From Auanema rhodensis (lineage: Eukaryota > Nematoda > Chromadorea > Rhabditida > Rhabditidae), in contig OZ059895.1 in assembly GCA_964057225.1 (NCBI GenBank), forward strand, positions 6,324,001 through 6,388,000: 64,000 bases of DNA. Direction: 5' to 3'. Under the pieces are notes generated by a model. The model saw nothing but the letters and a program-made list of their open reading frames with translations. It did not search any database and was not told the origin of the DNA. Below, piece by piece: positions 35,687 to 49,110 of the stretch (the first letter of the stretch is position 1; every line of letters begins with the position of its first letter). A program made the position numbers and the translations under genes.

Positions 35687-35758
35687 TCCTCGGTAGTATA
35701 GTGGTGAGTATCCGCGTCTGTCACATGCGAGACCCGGGTTCAATTCCCGGCCGGGGAG
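35687..35758 (+). tRNA. tRNA-Asp (anticodon GTC)
   Basis: A full 72-base cloverleaf is visible. The acceptor stem TCCTCGG pairs with CCGGGGA with one G-U pair and a discriminator G. The D arm TAGTATAGTGGTGAGTA is normal. The anticodon stem CGCGT/ATGCG holds the loop CTGTCAC, giving GTC. The T stem CCGGG/CCCGG carries loop TTCAATT. No intron is present. A Pol III terminator-like T run follows at about 35762-35766. It matches animal tRNA-Asp closely. Confidence 0.97.
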
Positions 35759-35892
35759 AAATTTTTGTGCTTTTTGTGAATTTTATTTATTAAATATTAT
35801 ACCAAGAAAGAAGTATAATACCAATTACCCAATGGGTTATTTTTTTCTTACCAAACTCCTGGCTTGATTCGAAATGTTTCTCGGAATAGGGG

Positions 35893-36110
35893 TTTTTTCT
35901 CTTCGGCTCTCTAGCTCTTCGGTTTTCTGGCTCCTCGGTCTTCTGGCTTCTTAGTCTTCGGGCTCCTCAGTCGTCTGCCTCCCCGGTCCAGTAGCTCCTC
36001 GGTCTTCTGGCTCCCCGGCCCAGTGAGGTCCTGTGGGGTTCTCGGTCCGTGTCACCTCAGTCCTGGTCCTGTGGCTCCTTGGTCCTCGTCGAATAGCTCC
36101 TCTGTTTGTG
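35893..36110 (+). repeat. GC-rich degenerate minisatellite, 16 bp unit near GGCTCCTCGGTCTTCT
   Basis: About a dozen tandem, diverged copies of a unit near GGCTCCTCGGTCTTCT run from about 35893 to 36110. Period is close to 16 in the left half and blurs to the right. The block is far more GC-rich than its surroundings and lies about 135 bp after the tRNA-Asp. Confidence 0.8.
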
Positions 36111-38344
36111 GTGGGCTCTTTAACTTTTGTCTTTCTTTATGATCTGTTTATAACAACCTATGGGATTCGATTTTGAACTGGTTGAGTTCCGCCATCTTAT
36201 CCTTTCGGCTATTAAGCACATTCACATATATATGATTGGTAATTATATGATAAAATAAAAAGTGTAGATAGCATATAAACCATGGTGGGTTATGTTTAAG
36301 GCGTAATAACCCGTTGATATGATGATATTTTCAAATTTTATAAGTTTTTCTGATTCTATATGATAAGATTTCATATATTTAAGTTCCTCAGTACTTAAAT
36401 TTTTATTGTTAATTAAACTTTTTAATAAAATAATACCAGAAACCAATAGTCTTTGAAGGCCCACTCCACTGATGCGGTACCAGGATTTCAATTTGACACT
36501 TGAACTCTACTCTAACCGATTAGCAGCATTTCACGTGTACTCTATACGAGTAAATTTGTCATTTTTCTAACATAAATGAACGGTTGCGGTTGCTTTTCTT
36601 CAATTTCAATAACATTTTTCATAGTTTTGTCTGTTAAACAAGTGTTTTTAAGCTCAGACCACATCGTGGGAGTCCAGTCATCGGATTCTCCAGCTCTCCT
36701 TTTTGGGGTCCTGATTGATTTCGTGTTCTTACACAGAGGTTACAGGTACGCCTTGGCTTTGGATGGCTTCATGTAGGCTGGACCAGAGTCTACATATACA
36801 ACTTTTATTTTTTTTGGGCTTCAGGAGCAGAAACACCTCTTTCAAAATTAGAAAAAATTACGTGGCACATATAAAAGTAGGCTTAAAAGTTTTTCAAAAA
36901 GTTTTTTCGGGGGTAATAAATTAATACTAAAAACTTTTTTTTCTTTTATTATGTTTAAATATATTCTAATTTTATAATTAATTTAAAACATTTAAAAATA
37001 TTCGTTAGATTAACATATTTTTTTCAAATTTTTATTATCAGCCACGTAATTATTGACACATCTTATTTTTGTTAAAGATCTATTGCACAACACCCAGTTC
37101 ATGTACGGTGAAATGAATAGTGTGCACCCTGTTTGCCATGTCATATTTGGTTTAAACCCAGTACTCAAAGGTATGTAGGGGATTTCAAACATGTAAATGT
37201 TTAAAATAAACTAAATATTTGGAATGTTCGGTTGGGGTTATCCAACTGGACGAAATTGATTAAGACAAGATGTTGTTTGAGTTATAACTTTCAAAATCAT
37301 TTTAACTATTAATGCTTTTCTTCTGTACTCTCTGTTTTAACAATTAATTTCAATTCAAAAACAAGAAAAAAGAATAATTTTTATTTATAAAACCACGATA
37401 TAAAACTCTTTGATATCTTAATACTGGCGACTTTTTCGAAATCTCCAAGGAGTAGGAAGACGCCGGTAATTTGGGATTACTTTCAGGGACTATAGCATTT
37501 GTTGTTCTCAAGTTGTCCATAAATGGAAAAAAAACAGAAACAAACAAACAAAGAAAATATGAAATATCGATTTTTTGGGGAGGGGTGATTCGAGAGGAAA
37601 TAGTTTCGAAGACCTAGTAATAACCATTTTGGTTGAGCAGTTAGAAACAATTATCCTAATAATAATAATAAAAATAAAAAAATTATACAAAGTAGCGGAG
37701 AAGAAGAATAGTATAATCAAAAAAAATATAATATAATATCCGTATACCAGAGGAACAGTTCAATAGCAAAGAAGCATAATGTTCAATTTTTGCCTTAAGC
37801 GGTTGAGGGAGTGAAGGGAGAGAGAGAGAGAGAGAAGCAGAGAATAGAATGAGGAAGCGAAATCTTTTGTTTTTTCAAATTAAAAACAAATATGATTGTT
37901 AATAGAGCAATCCACAACCTAATCAGAGTGTCTAAAGTCATTGAAGATAACTACTTTCCTGTAAAATGAAGAAAATATAATGAATAAGAGATATTCTTAT
38001 TTGAAATAAGAATAAAACTCATCAAATTAGACTTCATTATAGAAAATGGAATAAAGAAATGAATGCGCAGACTACTAATATATAATTAATTTGAAATTGT
38101 TGTTGAGTTTATATATATATATATAGTCGATATAAACAAAAAAATTAATTGTTTTCTACTGGATTAAATTAGTAACGAAAATTCAAAATTATATTTACAA
38201 TGTGTAAAAGTTCGGATGTAGTAGTAATCGTCCAATAAACCCGTATCTGGAAGAAGCGCCAAATGGATTTTGAGAGAACACGTTACGGAAAAAACTAACA
38301 ACAATTTTTGTTAAGTAAGAGAAATATTTAACGAGGCACTGGGT

Positions 38345-38348
<4 letters not shown>

Positions 38349-38406
<58 letters not shown>
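38349..38406 (+). repeat. GA microsatellite, about 29 units
   Basis: An uninterrupted (GA)n run of about 58 bases in the region downstream of gcy-28. Confidence 0.95.
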
Positions 38407-38411
<5 letters not shown>

Positions 38412-39256
38412 GGGGAAAAGAGAAGGAGGGAGAGATTGACGGGGGTGGGGGGGGGCAGTTGTGAGTGCATCTAGGGGAGATAGATGAGGTTAGAAAATTA
38501 CTTACATAACTATTTATGTTATGTATATAAGACTAGTCTGAATGACAGATTAAGGGCTACTTTCTGCAAATATTGAGGTTTTTAGAAGAGTAGGAATGAA
38601 AGATTATCCCATAAGATGACGAATAGTAACAGCATAATCTAATTTATATATCATAATAAATATTCATAAGTACGGGGACCTGAGACGAATAACTTGACGG
38701 AAAACATAAGAAGAAAGGATGATCGTTGATAGCCAGAAAAGTTTTCCAAAAAAACAATTCGTAGGCTACCAACGGTGCCCAAGGACCATTTCAAAACTTA
38801 AAAAAATCCAGAGACATGTGAGACTATTAAGAGAATTAACAGGAAAAGAATAAGTTCTTGATGGTAGTTGGTGTTATCCATTGATTTAGACATCATCTGA
38901 TGATTGCTCTTGCTTTTATGAATAAAGAATGAACAGTTCATCCTAGTACGGTCAATTAGTGAGAGAGAGAGAGAAGAGGTGGAGGGACGGTGGTGTATGG
39001 GAACAGAGAAAAAGTATGAGGGTGAGATGACAAGATGAAACAAGAGAATGTCGAGCACGAACACAAAAAATAAAACAAAAGAATCTAGCTTATGTTATAA
39101 TCAGCAGCACACGAGATATCAGACACGGGAAGAAAAAGACCGGTTGGTAGACCCAAAGATACGATAGTTGAGGCAGACAAAAAGAGAAAAGGAGAGTGAG
39201 AAATTGGCAGAAAGAGGGGAAGTAAAGAGAGATAGTGTTGATGAAGGAGAAGGGAT

Positions 39257-39258
<2 letters not shown>

Positions 39259-39300
<42 letters not shown>
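39259..39300 (+). repeat. GA microsatellite with two interruptions
   Basis: (GA)n run of about 42 bases, 75 bp from the gcy-28 stop codon. It probably lies in that gene's 3' UTR, where the transcript would carry (CU)n. Confidence 0.9.
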
Positions 39301-39303
<3 letters not shown>

Positions 39304-39374
39304 GACAACAAGGTCTGAAAAAAAGAAAAGTATGGAAATTGGTGCAACAACATAGGCCCGTAAATGAATAAGAT

Positions 39375-42300
39375 CTAATCTCGGAACTCTGCACCAAAAT
39401 CCGGAATCTCAATGTCGCGATAGCCTTTGAGCCAATAGGTAGTCATTTTTCCTTTGCCTTTCATTTCTACATCTCCTCGTAAATCTAAGCGGAAACCTGG
39501 ATCACGAGTAAGTATATCATATGTATATGTGGATACATGAATTCGTAAAGCTGAAACGAAAGAAAATAATATGAGTAAGATATTCAAAACTAACGTAATC
39601 CATTGCTTTCCATACGACTAGATGTATTAACAGTATCTCCAAATAGACAGTAACGAGGCATTTTAGATCCAACAACTCCAGCGACAACAGAACCTTTAAT
39701 GAATATTATGATAACTAGAATAAACTATGAAGTTAGTACCTGAATGCATTCCGATACGAAGCTTCAATTGATCCTGAGGTCGATGACGAATGATGAAGTT
39801 CTTAACTTTATGTAATAAGGCTAAACTCATTTGAGCAATTTGTGAAGCATGATCTTCACGACGTTCTGGTAAACCAGAGACAACCATGTATGCATCGCCT
39901 AAACAGCATTATAAGTATATTAAAATAATTATATTTATAAAAGTATTATTGAAATAAACTCAAAACTTACCGATTGTTTCAACTTTGTATACTTTGAAGT
40001 TATCAACTACGCCATCAAATGCCAAATACAGGTCGTTCAGTAAAGTAACAACCTGTAGCGGCGTTGATTGGGAAGACAACGCGGTGAATCCAACAATATC
40101 AGAAAAGTAAATCGTGACTTGATCGTATGATTCAGCTTGAACAGCTCTACCAGCAATCAGCTGAAATGGAATCATTCAGATATGGCTTAAATGGTTACAA
40201 GTATGTACCTGATCTGCAACACTAGGTGGCAATAGCTGATGAAGCAAATCTTCGACTTTTTTCTTTTCAGCCAAATATTCTTGTGTTCGCTCTTCCACAA
40301 GACCCTCGAGATTGTTCGCATATTGTTCCATACGTTTGAGCAAGTTATCGACAAGATTAGCTGTTTCATTATCACGATTGAGACCTCTGACAACTTTACG
40401 GATAAACGACATTTCAGGTCGTTCATGAGGATCTTCAGCCCAACAGATATTCATTAAATCTATTAATGTTTGTGACTGAAAATATATTTTATAAATATTT
40501 AAAAGAAAAACCGTTGTTCATACCTTAAGCTCTTTTCCTTTAACGTCCTCATCTTCCTCTGGTGTTTCAGGTGTGTATGGACGGAATGATTCTTCATCAG
40601 AGTTTACCGGTTTCTTCACAAGTGTCACAATATCTGATAAAAGTAAATAATTAATTTTCATTATTGATTAAATTATTTTCAAATAAATTTAAAAGTCGAT
40701 CGATTGCACATTTGGATTTAATTTGAAATCAAAAGAATTTCCTCATTTTAAGTTTCAATTTATTTCATATTCTATTATGGAAAATAAAGAAATTATTACC
40801 TTTAGGTGTTAATTTATCATTCTGACTCCAGAAGACACCTCTTCGCCACAGCATTTCATGTAAAATAATAGCGAAAGAGTAAACATCTCCCTTTTGAGTA
40901 CCCATTGGAGGTGGTAAACTGTCACGTAACAATTCTGGTGATGTCCATAACATTCCTAAAAATTAAATTTTATATTAATTTAATAAAATAAAAAGAATTA
41001 CTTTTAAAATAAGCATGATCACCAAGATCTTCAATTGTTGGTTCCAGTTCTAATGAATGTAAGTTATGTAAACCAAAATCTGTCACCTATAGTATTCAAT
41101 TATATAAATTTTCATTTTTAATCTTTAGTTTACCTTAAGAACGAATCGACTATCAACAACACAATTGGAAGATTTTAAGCGACCGTGTGAACGAATTTCG
41201 CTATTGTGCAAGAAATACATACCCTATAGATTATACATAAAAACTTAAAACTTAGTAGATGTTCAATCACAAACCTTAACAAGATCGTGCAATAGAGAAT
41301 ATCTCATCATTTGATCTAATTCAATCTTATCATTCTCCAAAATATCTTCTAATGATCCTTTCGGACAGTATTCCGTAACAATACAATAATGAGGCGAGTC
41401 CAAACAGGCTCCCGTAAACCTGTTGAATGATAACTTTGAATCAGAGAGTATAATCAAGTTGCTTACCTAGTGATATGGTCATGTTGCAAGTCTTTCATCT
41501 TCTTCAGCTCCATCAATTGTGCTCGACTGAGATCAAGTTTTGGATATTTCTTCTGATCAACATTGAGCTTCTTGATAGCAACCATTGTGCCTTTGTATAC
41601 AGCTGTCTTTGTGTAAATTTGGCCGTTATTTTGGGCAATAGTTTCAGCTGATCCACCACTCTGAATCAAAAACATATTTGTTCATCTATCTAGCTGTATT
41701 GGGAGAACTCATGATCTCAACCATTACAATACTTACCCGGAGTGACATGGCCCCAAACGATGGTTTTCTATTTTTCAATGAAATGCTCTTCTTAGCCGCT
41801 AAATCATTGTCCTCTTCTTGGCTAATCTTCTTTCGATGTTCAGAAAGAGCAGTTGGAGAACTGATCCGTCGATTACCTTCACCAACTGACGGTAACCGGA
41901 AGTGAACTTCATTATTCAGAGGAGCACATTCACCGTCCTGAAGTAAAATGACGATCAGTATTGCATTGATGAAGAGAATTGCAAAAGTATTTTCCGGAAT
42001 TCTATCAAACTTTTGCTGACCTCAACTTCACGAAGAGTATCGACGTGATTCGAGCTGATGCCTCCATTCTTATCGCTATTAGGCGAGCTCTTCTTCCGAG
42101 TGAAAATGCTCAATTTACGATCAATCATAGCAGAGATTTTCCTGGTAGCTCCAGAGCTTGATGACCGCTGAAAAGGACAGAAAGCCATGAATGGTATCAA
42201 TCCTATAGAAAAGCTAGCAACACAATAGTTGCAAGCAGGTGAATCTTAGTAGTCTGCCTTGGCGTGAATCGTTTTTAAACTATTTCAAACTGAATGATCT

Positions 42301-45300
42301 CAAAATCGGAACAAAAATTGAAACAAGAAATCGACTACAAAATCAGAAATGTTGCATATCATAAAGCTAAGCTACCAAAAATTGGTTAAATCAGCGAAAG
42401 TTATACAGACAGGCCATGTGGGTATGGACAATACCAAATGAAATGCACCAATGAAAAAAACAATTTTGTTTCAAAGCTTTGTGACATCGAAGATGACGAG
42501 AAGATTAAATCTTTCATCTACTATCTATGGGAAAACGTGGAAATCGTTGTAGTAGCAGTAGTAGTAGTAGTTGAAGTTGTTGCTTACAATGCAGAAAGGA
42601 GAATAGAAACTTGAACGAGAGGATAGATAAACAGAAAAATCAAATTGAAGGTAAATGTATGAAGCTTGAGAACATTCCTGATGGCTTATGCCTATCTATG
42701 CAAGCTATGTTTGTAATGTCCTAATCGTAATAGAAGACAAGAAGAATGAAAAGTGACTAAACATCAACTAAATCTTTCGTGAAGAAGTTCTTTAAAACAA
42801 AAAGCAAAAGAAGACGATGAAAGATGCAAATCAACAGTTAACTCTATGGAATATTCTTCAATTATTCTTACCAATATTTCATAATTCCAATAGCATATAG
42901 AACATTGCGATAGAAATTCAAACTTTTGATAGAAGTAGATGTAGTAGAAGCATTAGAAGTACATATGAATTCACAATATTTACAGATACACACACACACA
43001 CACACACTGACTATATTTCTAGAAGAATCATACACGAATCGGATGTATAAGCAGCATCGGAGAAGCTTTTGATTAGTGGAGATGGTGACCTTGTGAGTGA
43101 ACGAAATCAGTATGCTTACGACTATAAGCATGTTCAGAAGGAAAGCTGCGGAGGAGAAAATATTGAAAATAAAAAAAGGAAAGAAAGAATAGAAACCGAA
43201 GAAACACGCGATACAGTGAGCTTGCAGCTTTAACTATTACTAGTGGATGGAATCGTGAAAATGCTCAGAGTTAAGATCATGGTAACTAGCATGACTCCTT
43301 GATTTTATGTTAAAACGTTAGGTGCAAAAATAAGAAAAAAAGCATATTTTTCTGGCAGAAAAGCACAAGACGCAGCGGAAAAACATACCAAACGTAATCG
43401 CATCGGTCCCACGATATCGTCCTCATACTGAAAATGGTAAGAAGCCGTAATAATAGTTAGAATGATGATAAATGCGAAAAAGGTGATTAGGAAATGGATG
43501 AGTGCTAGAGCATTGTATTAAGAATTTGTTAAGTAAAAGATGATTGAAAAGAATATAATGGAATTGGGTCAAACTAAGTAGCTATGCAGTTGAAACTTAT
43601 ATGAAAATGAAAGTTAGAACATAGCCTCAGGGCTATTTTAAAACTTTTTCTTTCTAAAGGTTTCGAAGCAGATTGGGGACGCTATTGATAGAAATCCGTT
43701 CCAGGTAAATAATGTTCTTTATACATCATGGAGAGGTTGGCACGGCACATGGGGCTAGCACTAAGGGGAGCAGATTGCAGCAGCTATGAGGGAGTTAGCA
43801 AAAATTGGCGGTTTAAGTTCAAACTAAGCATAACTATCTAGATTCTAACACAGAAGAAATAACCAAATTTCAAATTCAAAGAAGCATATAAGCGTAAGTT
43901 TGGCAAATAAGTACACTATAAACTACATGCACTCTCATACAGTCAGAGTACTCTGAACAACTTCTACAAAGGCTCAAATTTCTAGACAATCAGCATTTCA
44001 TAAGAGAAACGACTAAGAATTTCAAAATATTTGATCAAGAAAAAGATTAATGAAGAAATAGCAGTATAATGAGCTGTAATTCATAAGTGCTACTGAAAGT
44101 TTCATCGACAGCATTTTAGAATTGATGGCAAAAGAATGAAAAGATTTTCAATTGAGAGTTCATAAAGTGAGATAGAGAGAAAGAGAGAAAGAAAGAAAGA
44201 GAGAGACTCATGCCTATTGACCTTCTGACTAGCAAAGTTCCGATGACGAACCTTGTCCGAGTTAGCACTCGAGCGTGAATTCGAACGGAGAAGCGCCTCC
44301 GATTCCGGATAGTTTCCGTCGTTCCGTTTGGATTTCTTCGATCGTCGTTTTTCTTTCTGAAACACAAGGCAGCACCATGGATGGAAGAAAAAAGATTTGA
44401 TTTGAATACAAACAGGTATATAGGTGGTAGGTAGAGGGAAAATATGAAAACATTGTGAGAAATGAACTATTTGAGAAAAGATATGTGCACATGAGTAGTT
44501 GTTTTTTCTTTTATTCCTTTTAATATAATTATAAAAATTAAAAAAAAATATAATTAGAAAAGGAATAAATGAAAAGAAAACTACAAAGAAACATGATATA
44601 TGTATATATTTCTAAAAATTTGTATAGAATATACTAATAAACTAGTATTTTATCACAAAATTTAAGAAATAATAAAAATAATTCTTATAAAATGTGATAA
44701 AAAATAAAAATTTAAATGAAAATTTTGTGTTAAAAAGGAAGAAAGGTGGAAAAAAAAGTAAATACACGCATATGCACACATATACATTCACACAAGGTTT
44801 TAACTACTTTGTTAAAATGAAATTAATACTTTCTATCTATCAAACAAACAAAAAAACAAAAGAAAAAAGAAAAGTGAAGTAAAATATTTGAATTAATTTA
44901 ACATACATACACACGCGCATACATAGAAAAAGTTTAAAAAAATAACAGAAAAAACGAGTAAATAGTGTGAAAATGAAAGATTTAAAAGGAAAATCTAGGT
45001 TAGTTCTTGATTAATTAACAAAAAAAGAAAGAATGGTTAGCAAAATGTGGTGCGTGAAGTGAAGAAAAACTATGCGAATTAGTACTAATGTGTGTAAAAA
45101 GCTTTTTGAAAACATAAAACTATGTGTTTAATGCTAATTATATGATATGTTTAATAGAAAATAAAAATAAATTATTTAGAAAATAAAATAACTAAAAAGG
45201 ATTATAATCAAAATTAAATTGGACCATATGTTTAATAAAAAAAAAAGATATGAACTTACCTTTTGCTGATCTTCGCCATCCAGCTCTTCCCAACGAATTT

Positions 45301-47653
45301 TCCATGACATAGCAGCTAGTTCTTGCTCGAGCTTGTAACGTCTACAAGTATAAGAAGTAAGTATTTTTATTGAAAAAAGAGAATAAATATTTCAAAAATA
45401 CCTCCAAAAAACAAAGAAGAATATTAATAGCAATAGAATAATACCAGCAGCAGCTGCTAAGAGATAATAATGAAGTGGATAGCCCTGTAAATTATGATAA
45501 ATGAATGATCATGATGTGTAATCATCGGTAATATTGTTTCAAAAAAGTTTCTAAAGCTCATACCTTGGGACATTTGCTATTATCATAGCCGCAGATAGGT
45601 GAATCCCGAGGAGGATTATTACCAATCCAGTGAAAATCTGTTACCAGCTCTAATACATTTTTAGCTCCAGAATAATATGCTACTTCCTATAATATAATGA
45701 AAATTAACTTTTAAGTTACAAAATTTCTTAAAATAGCATATAAATCATGAAACTTACAACAAATCTACCCTGATTTGAATCCAAGTCGAGCAGTGAATAG
45801 TCTGAATATCGATCGCCGTTGGAATCAATCGATACATTACCCGTGATACCTGGAAAAATAATTATGGAAATTTAATATTAAATTAAATAATTTTATAATT
45901 TATATAATAAAGAACATACCGACGAATGTTCTGCCCCACATTTTGCTGGTTATATTATGACCATTCCTAGGATCCATTCCAGCAGCTATTGTCTCATTTA
46001 AAGCTATAGCATATAGAAGAACGGCATCATAGAAGGCACTTATAAAATTGTTCATCTGTAAATTCAATTATTCTTTTATTTTATTTTTTTTTAAATTAAA
46101 ATTTAAAAAAATTAATTTTCACTTACCTCATACTCTTTGCCTGTTTTTCGTGAATAATTATATTTGCTCTCAGCTCGCTCTTTGACTCGTGTTTCGAAAT
46201 TTTTATATTCGTCTAGATCACTTCTGAAATAATTATAAAGGTCAATAATATTTTCTTAAATATTTGAATATTAATATTGTTTTAGATGAATTTTCCCTCA
46301 ATTCTTTGCCAAATAAGTAAGTCATCAAAGCTGCTATAACAACTACTTGTTCTATTAATTTTCGAAAATATTTGATTAACTTTATGAGGGGAAAACCCTT
46401 TTTCTTGTCTCTCTCTCTCTTTTACCACTGGAGTGCAATAAGCTAAATGCATCATTCTCTTTCCGTTCCCTTCGTCAACTATTTTATGATTTTTCAAGAA
46501 CAATAAAATGCTACCTTCTTAATGAAATGGTCTTTAACGCTTTATAGGCTTCCTTGGCTTTTTCATTCTCTTCGGAATTTGTCTCATTCGTTCGAGTCCA
46601 TGGCTTTTCAGCGTGTGATCTGCAACAAAAATATTAAAGATTTTCAAATGATGAGAGATTGAAGCAAGAGATAGAGACGGGGAGAAGCCTGAGGCGAAGA
46701 GAGGACAAGATTTTCAAAGAGAAAGAAGTATGTGAGTACGAGGGTAAATTAAGACCAAGAAGAAGATTCCCTCGGAAATCCTTAATCATTTATGAGAATT
46801 TTCTATTTGTGCTCATGAGATTAAGCTGACTCAGACTAAAGTAGTTTAAAATATTTAGTTCTCGTCTTTTCTATTCTATAAATAGAATACATTTACCATC
46901 TGCTGTTTAAATCCGTCAGGTCAATGCGTCAAACATTGCTATCTAAACGCTTTTTTTCTGTTCAAATTGAAGAACAAATTAGTTTTTCATAAGCTCACAA
47001 TGATTTACAAGCTTCGGATTACAACTATGATAATAAGGTTTTTAAAGAAATGCTCATGCTCTTCACATACACTATTTCAAATCTTTTCTTCACAATTGAT
47101 TCTGCTCATCATCCAATTATTCCCATGATACAAAGAAAAGCAGAGAAAAAGAATGAAAATCTTCATGAAAACAGAATCTTGTCAATTGCAAATCTTGCAG
47201 ATATCCATATAAGAAATTCTATTTTCCTATGTCTTAGTAACAAAGTGTTCGATGAGCTGAACAATTCGCATGGTTTCGTTATTTCATTTGAACCATAGAA
47301 GTACGAACTCAAAAAATTCAAAAAACTTCTTTTCGTTGGGCAATTGGAAACAGAATACACTAGGGGGATGAAAGGAAAATGATTTATGACATAGAAACTG
47401 AGTGATTTATATTCTCGACCAAACATCTTTTCTATATCAGTACATTTCCAAATTACAGAATATATTTGACTAAAATTATTTTTTTTTCTGTTTTCCTTTT
47501 TTCCACTTCAAATACTTATCATGTAATGTAAAATCCCTTGAAATTTGAATAAACAAGTGTGTCAAATACTATGAAAAGTGGAGAAGCCAGTATGAAATGG
47601 AAGAATGTCAGAGTGGTCATCCCAGCTTAGAAGAGGAGCGTCAACGTTTACAC

Positions 47654-47700
<47 letters not shown>

Positions 47701-49059
47701 TATCTCTTTTTATCTTATGTGTATATAAAGACTTTGTCGTCCCTTTTTAACATCTATAAAGCTTGATCTCATCTGATCTATCTCATCATTTTCAAAAGAT
47801 TATTCACAGACGTCACCCTTTCCCGCAATTTTTGTTGAACAATTTTTAGGATTGAGATTGTTGAGTATAATAATGATTATGATGAATGAAAATTCTATTC
47901 TCACCTTCAGAATATAAATATGTATACATGCATTATGAAAAAGGATCAAATAAATTGGAAACGCTATACTCTATTTCAGCTATTTACATATTATACAACA
48001 TGTATGATGATAGCCTCTTGAATATTATTTGCTTCAAATTTAGAAATTGGAAATAAAAAAGAAAAGAGTTATATCAGACAGATTAAGAAAATACGTTTCA
48101 CACCTGTAATTCAAAAGAAAATGAAAAACTATTTGACATACCCGGTAGAGACATCGATATTGATGAAGACGTAGTCGCCAGAAGTAGCCATGCCAAGCTC
48201 GTGAGCTGCCAGCATGATCTCTCGAACAGTATCCGGTGAAGCACATAATATGATCACTGAAAATATAAATAATGAGTATATGGAATAACATGAAATATGT
48301 TGTTTTTCCTTATTTTATCCTAATCATTATAAGAATTTGTTTATATATTAAGATAAAGTTCATTTGCTTTATGATGTCAATGAAGCTATTTTCATTTTCC
48401 ATGTTGTATGAATAGATTTGTTTAAAAGAAGAAATACCCTATGTATTAGTTGCTTCAACTAAACTCAAGCTATTTAAGGATGAAGTAGTCAGATAGACAT
48501 GAGCATATTTCGTTTTTAAAGTAGCCGACAGATTATTATCAAGGGAATAAGAGGTTATATAGAGAAAGAACATCAACTAGTCAATGAATGAATACTGCAA
48601 AAGTCTTTTTTTCTTTAAGTTTTAAATTAAGATTTTACATATCATTTTCAATAATAAAATATTTATTTATATTAATTATATGTATATAGTTAATATTAAA
48701 GATTTATAATAATAAAAAACATAATTTGTCATAAGAATGTAAGAAAATTATTTTTTTTTATTTTCTATGTATTAAACTAAAAAAAAAAGAAATGAAAGAA
48801 ACAAAATAGAAAGAATATTCGAACAAAAAAATTATTTTTATTCTTTTTTTTGTTATTTTTCATATTTTCCCACAAAAATTTACGGAAAAAAGTTAATTTT
48901 TCAATTTTATTGGTTTCTTGGTCAACAATATGAAAAACATCCTGCTTATTGTCTGGCAGCTTTTTCACATCGGACAACTTGCTCATCATTTTTGCTCAAG
49001 ACGGAGATAAAGATAGATAGATAGCTGGAGATAGATAGATAGAGAGATAGAGATAGAGA

Positions 49060-49110
<51 letters not shown>

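Larger units (their letters stand above)
36111..39374. other. Intergenic region between the minisatellite and gcy-28
   Basis: About 3.3 kb with no supported gene. It contains a GC-richer patch at about 36570-36800 and two GA microsatellites listed separately. The right end must include the gcy-28 3' UTR, read on the minus strand. Short open frames here are low-complexity or start at non-ATG codons and are not called. Confidence 0.5.

Noticed and set aside
38195-39412. Ser/Leu-repeat frames on the minus strand
   Set aside because: They are translations of the (CT)n strands of GA microsatellites.
48040-48291. Frame with several cysteines over the second gcy-28 exon
   Set aside because: It is an out-of-frame shadow; the correct phase gives the receptor segment [16 protein letters not shown].
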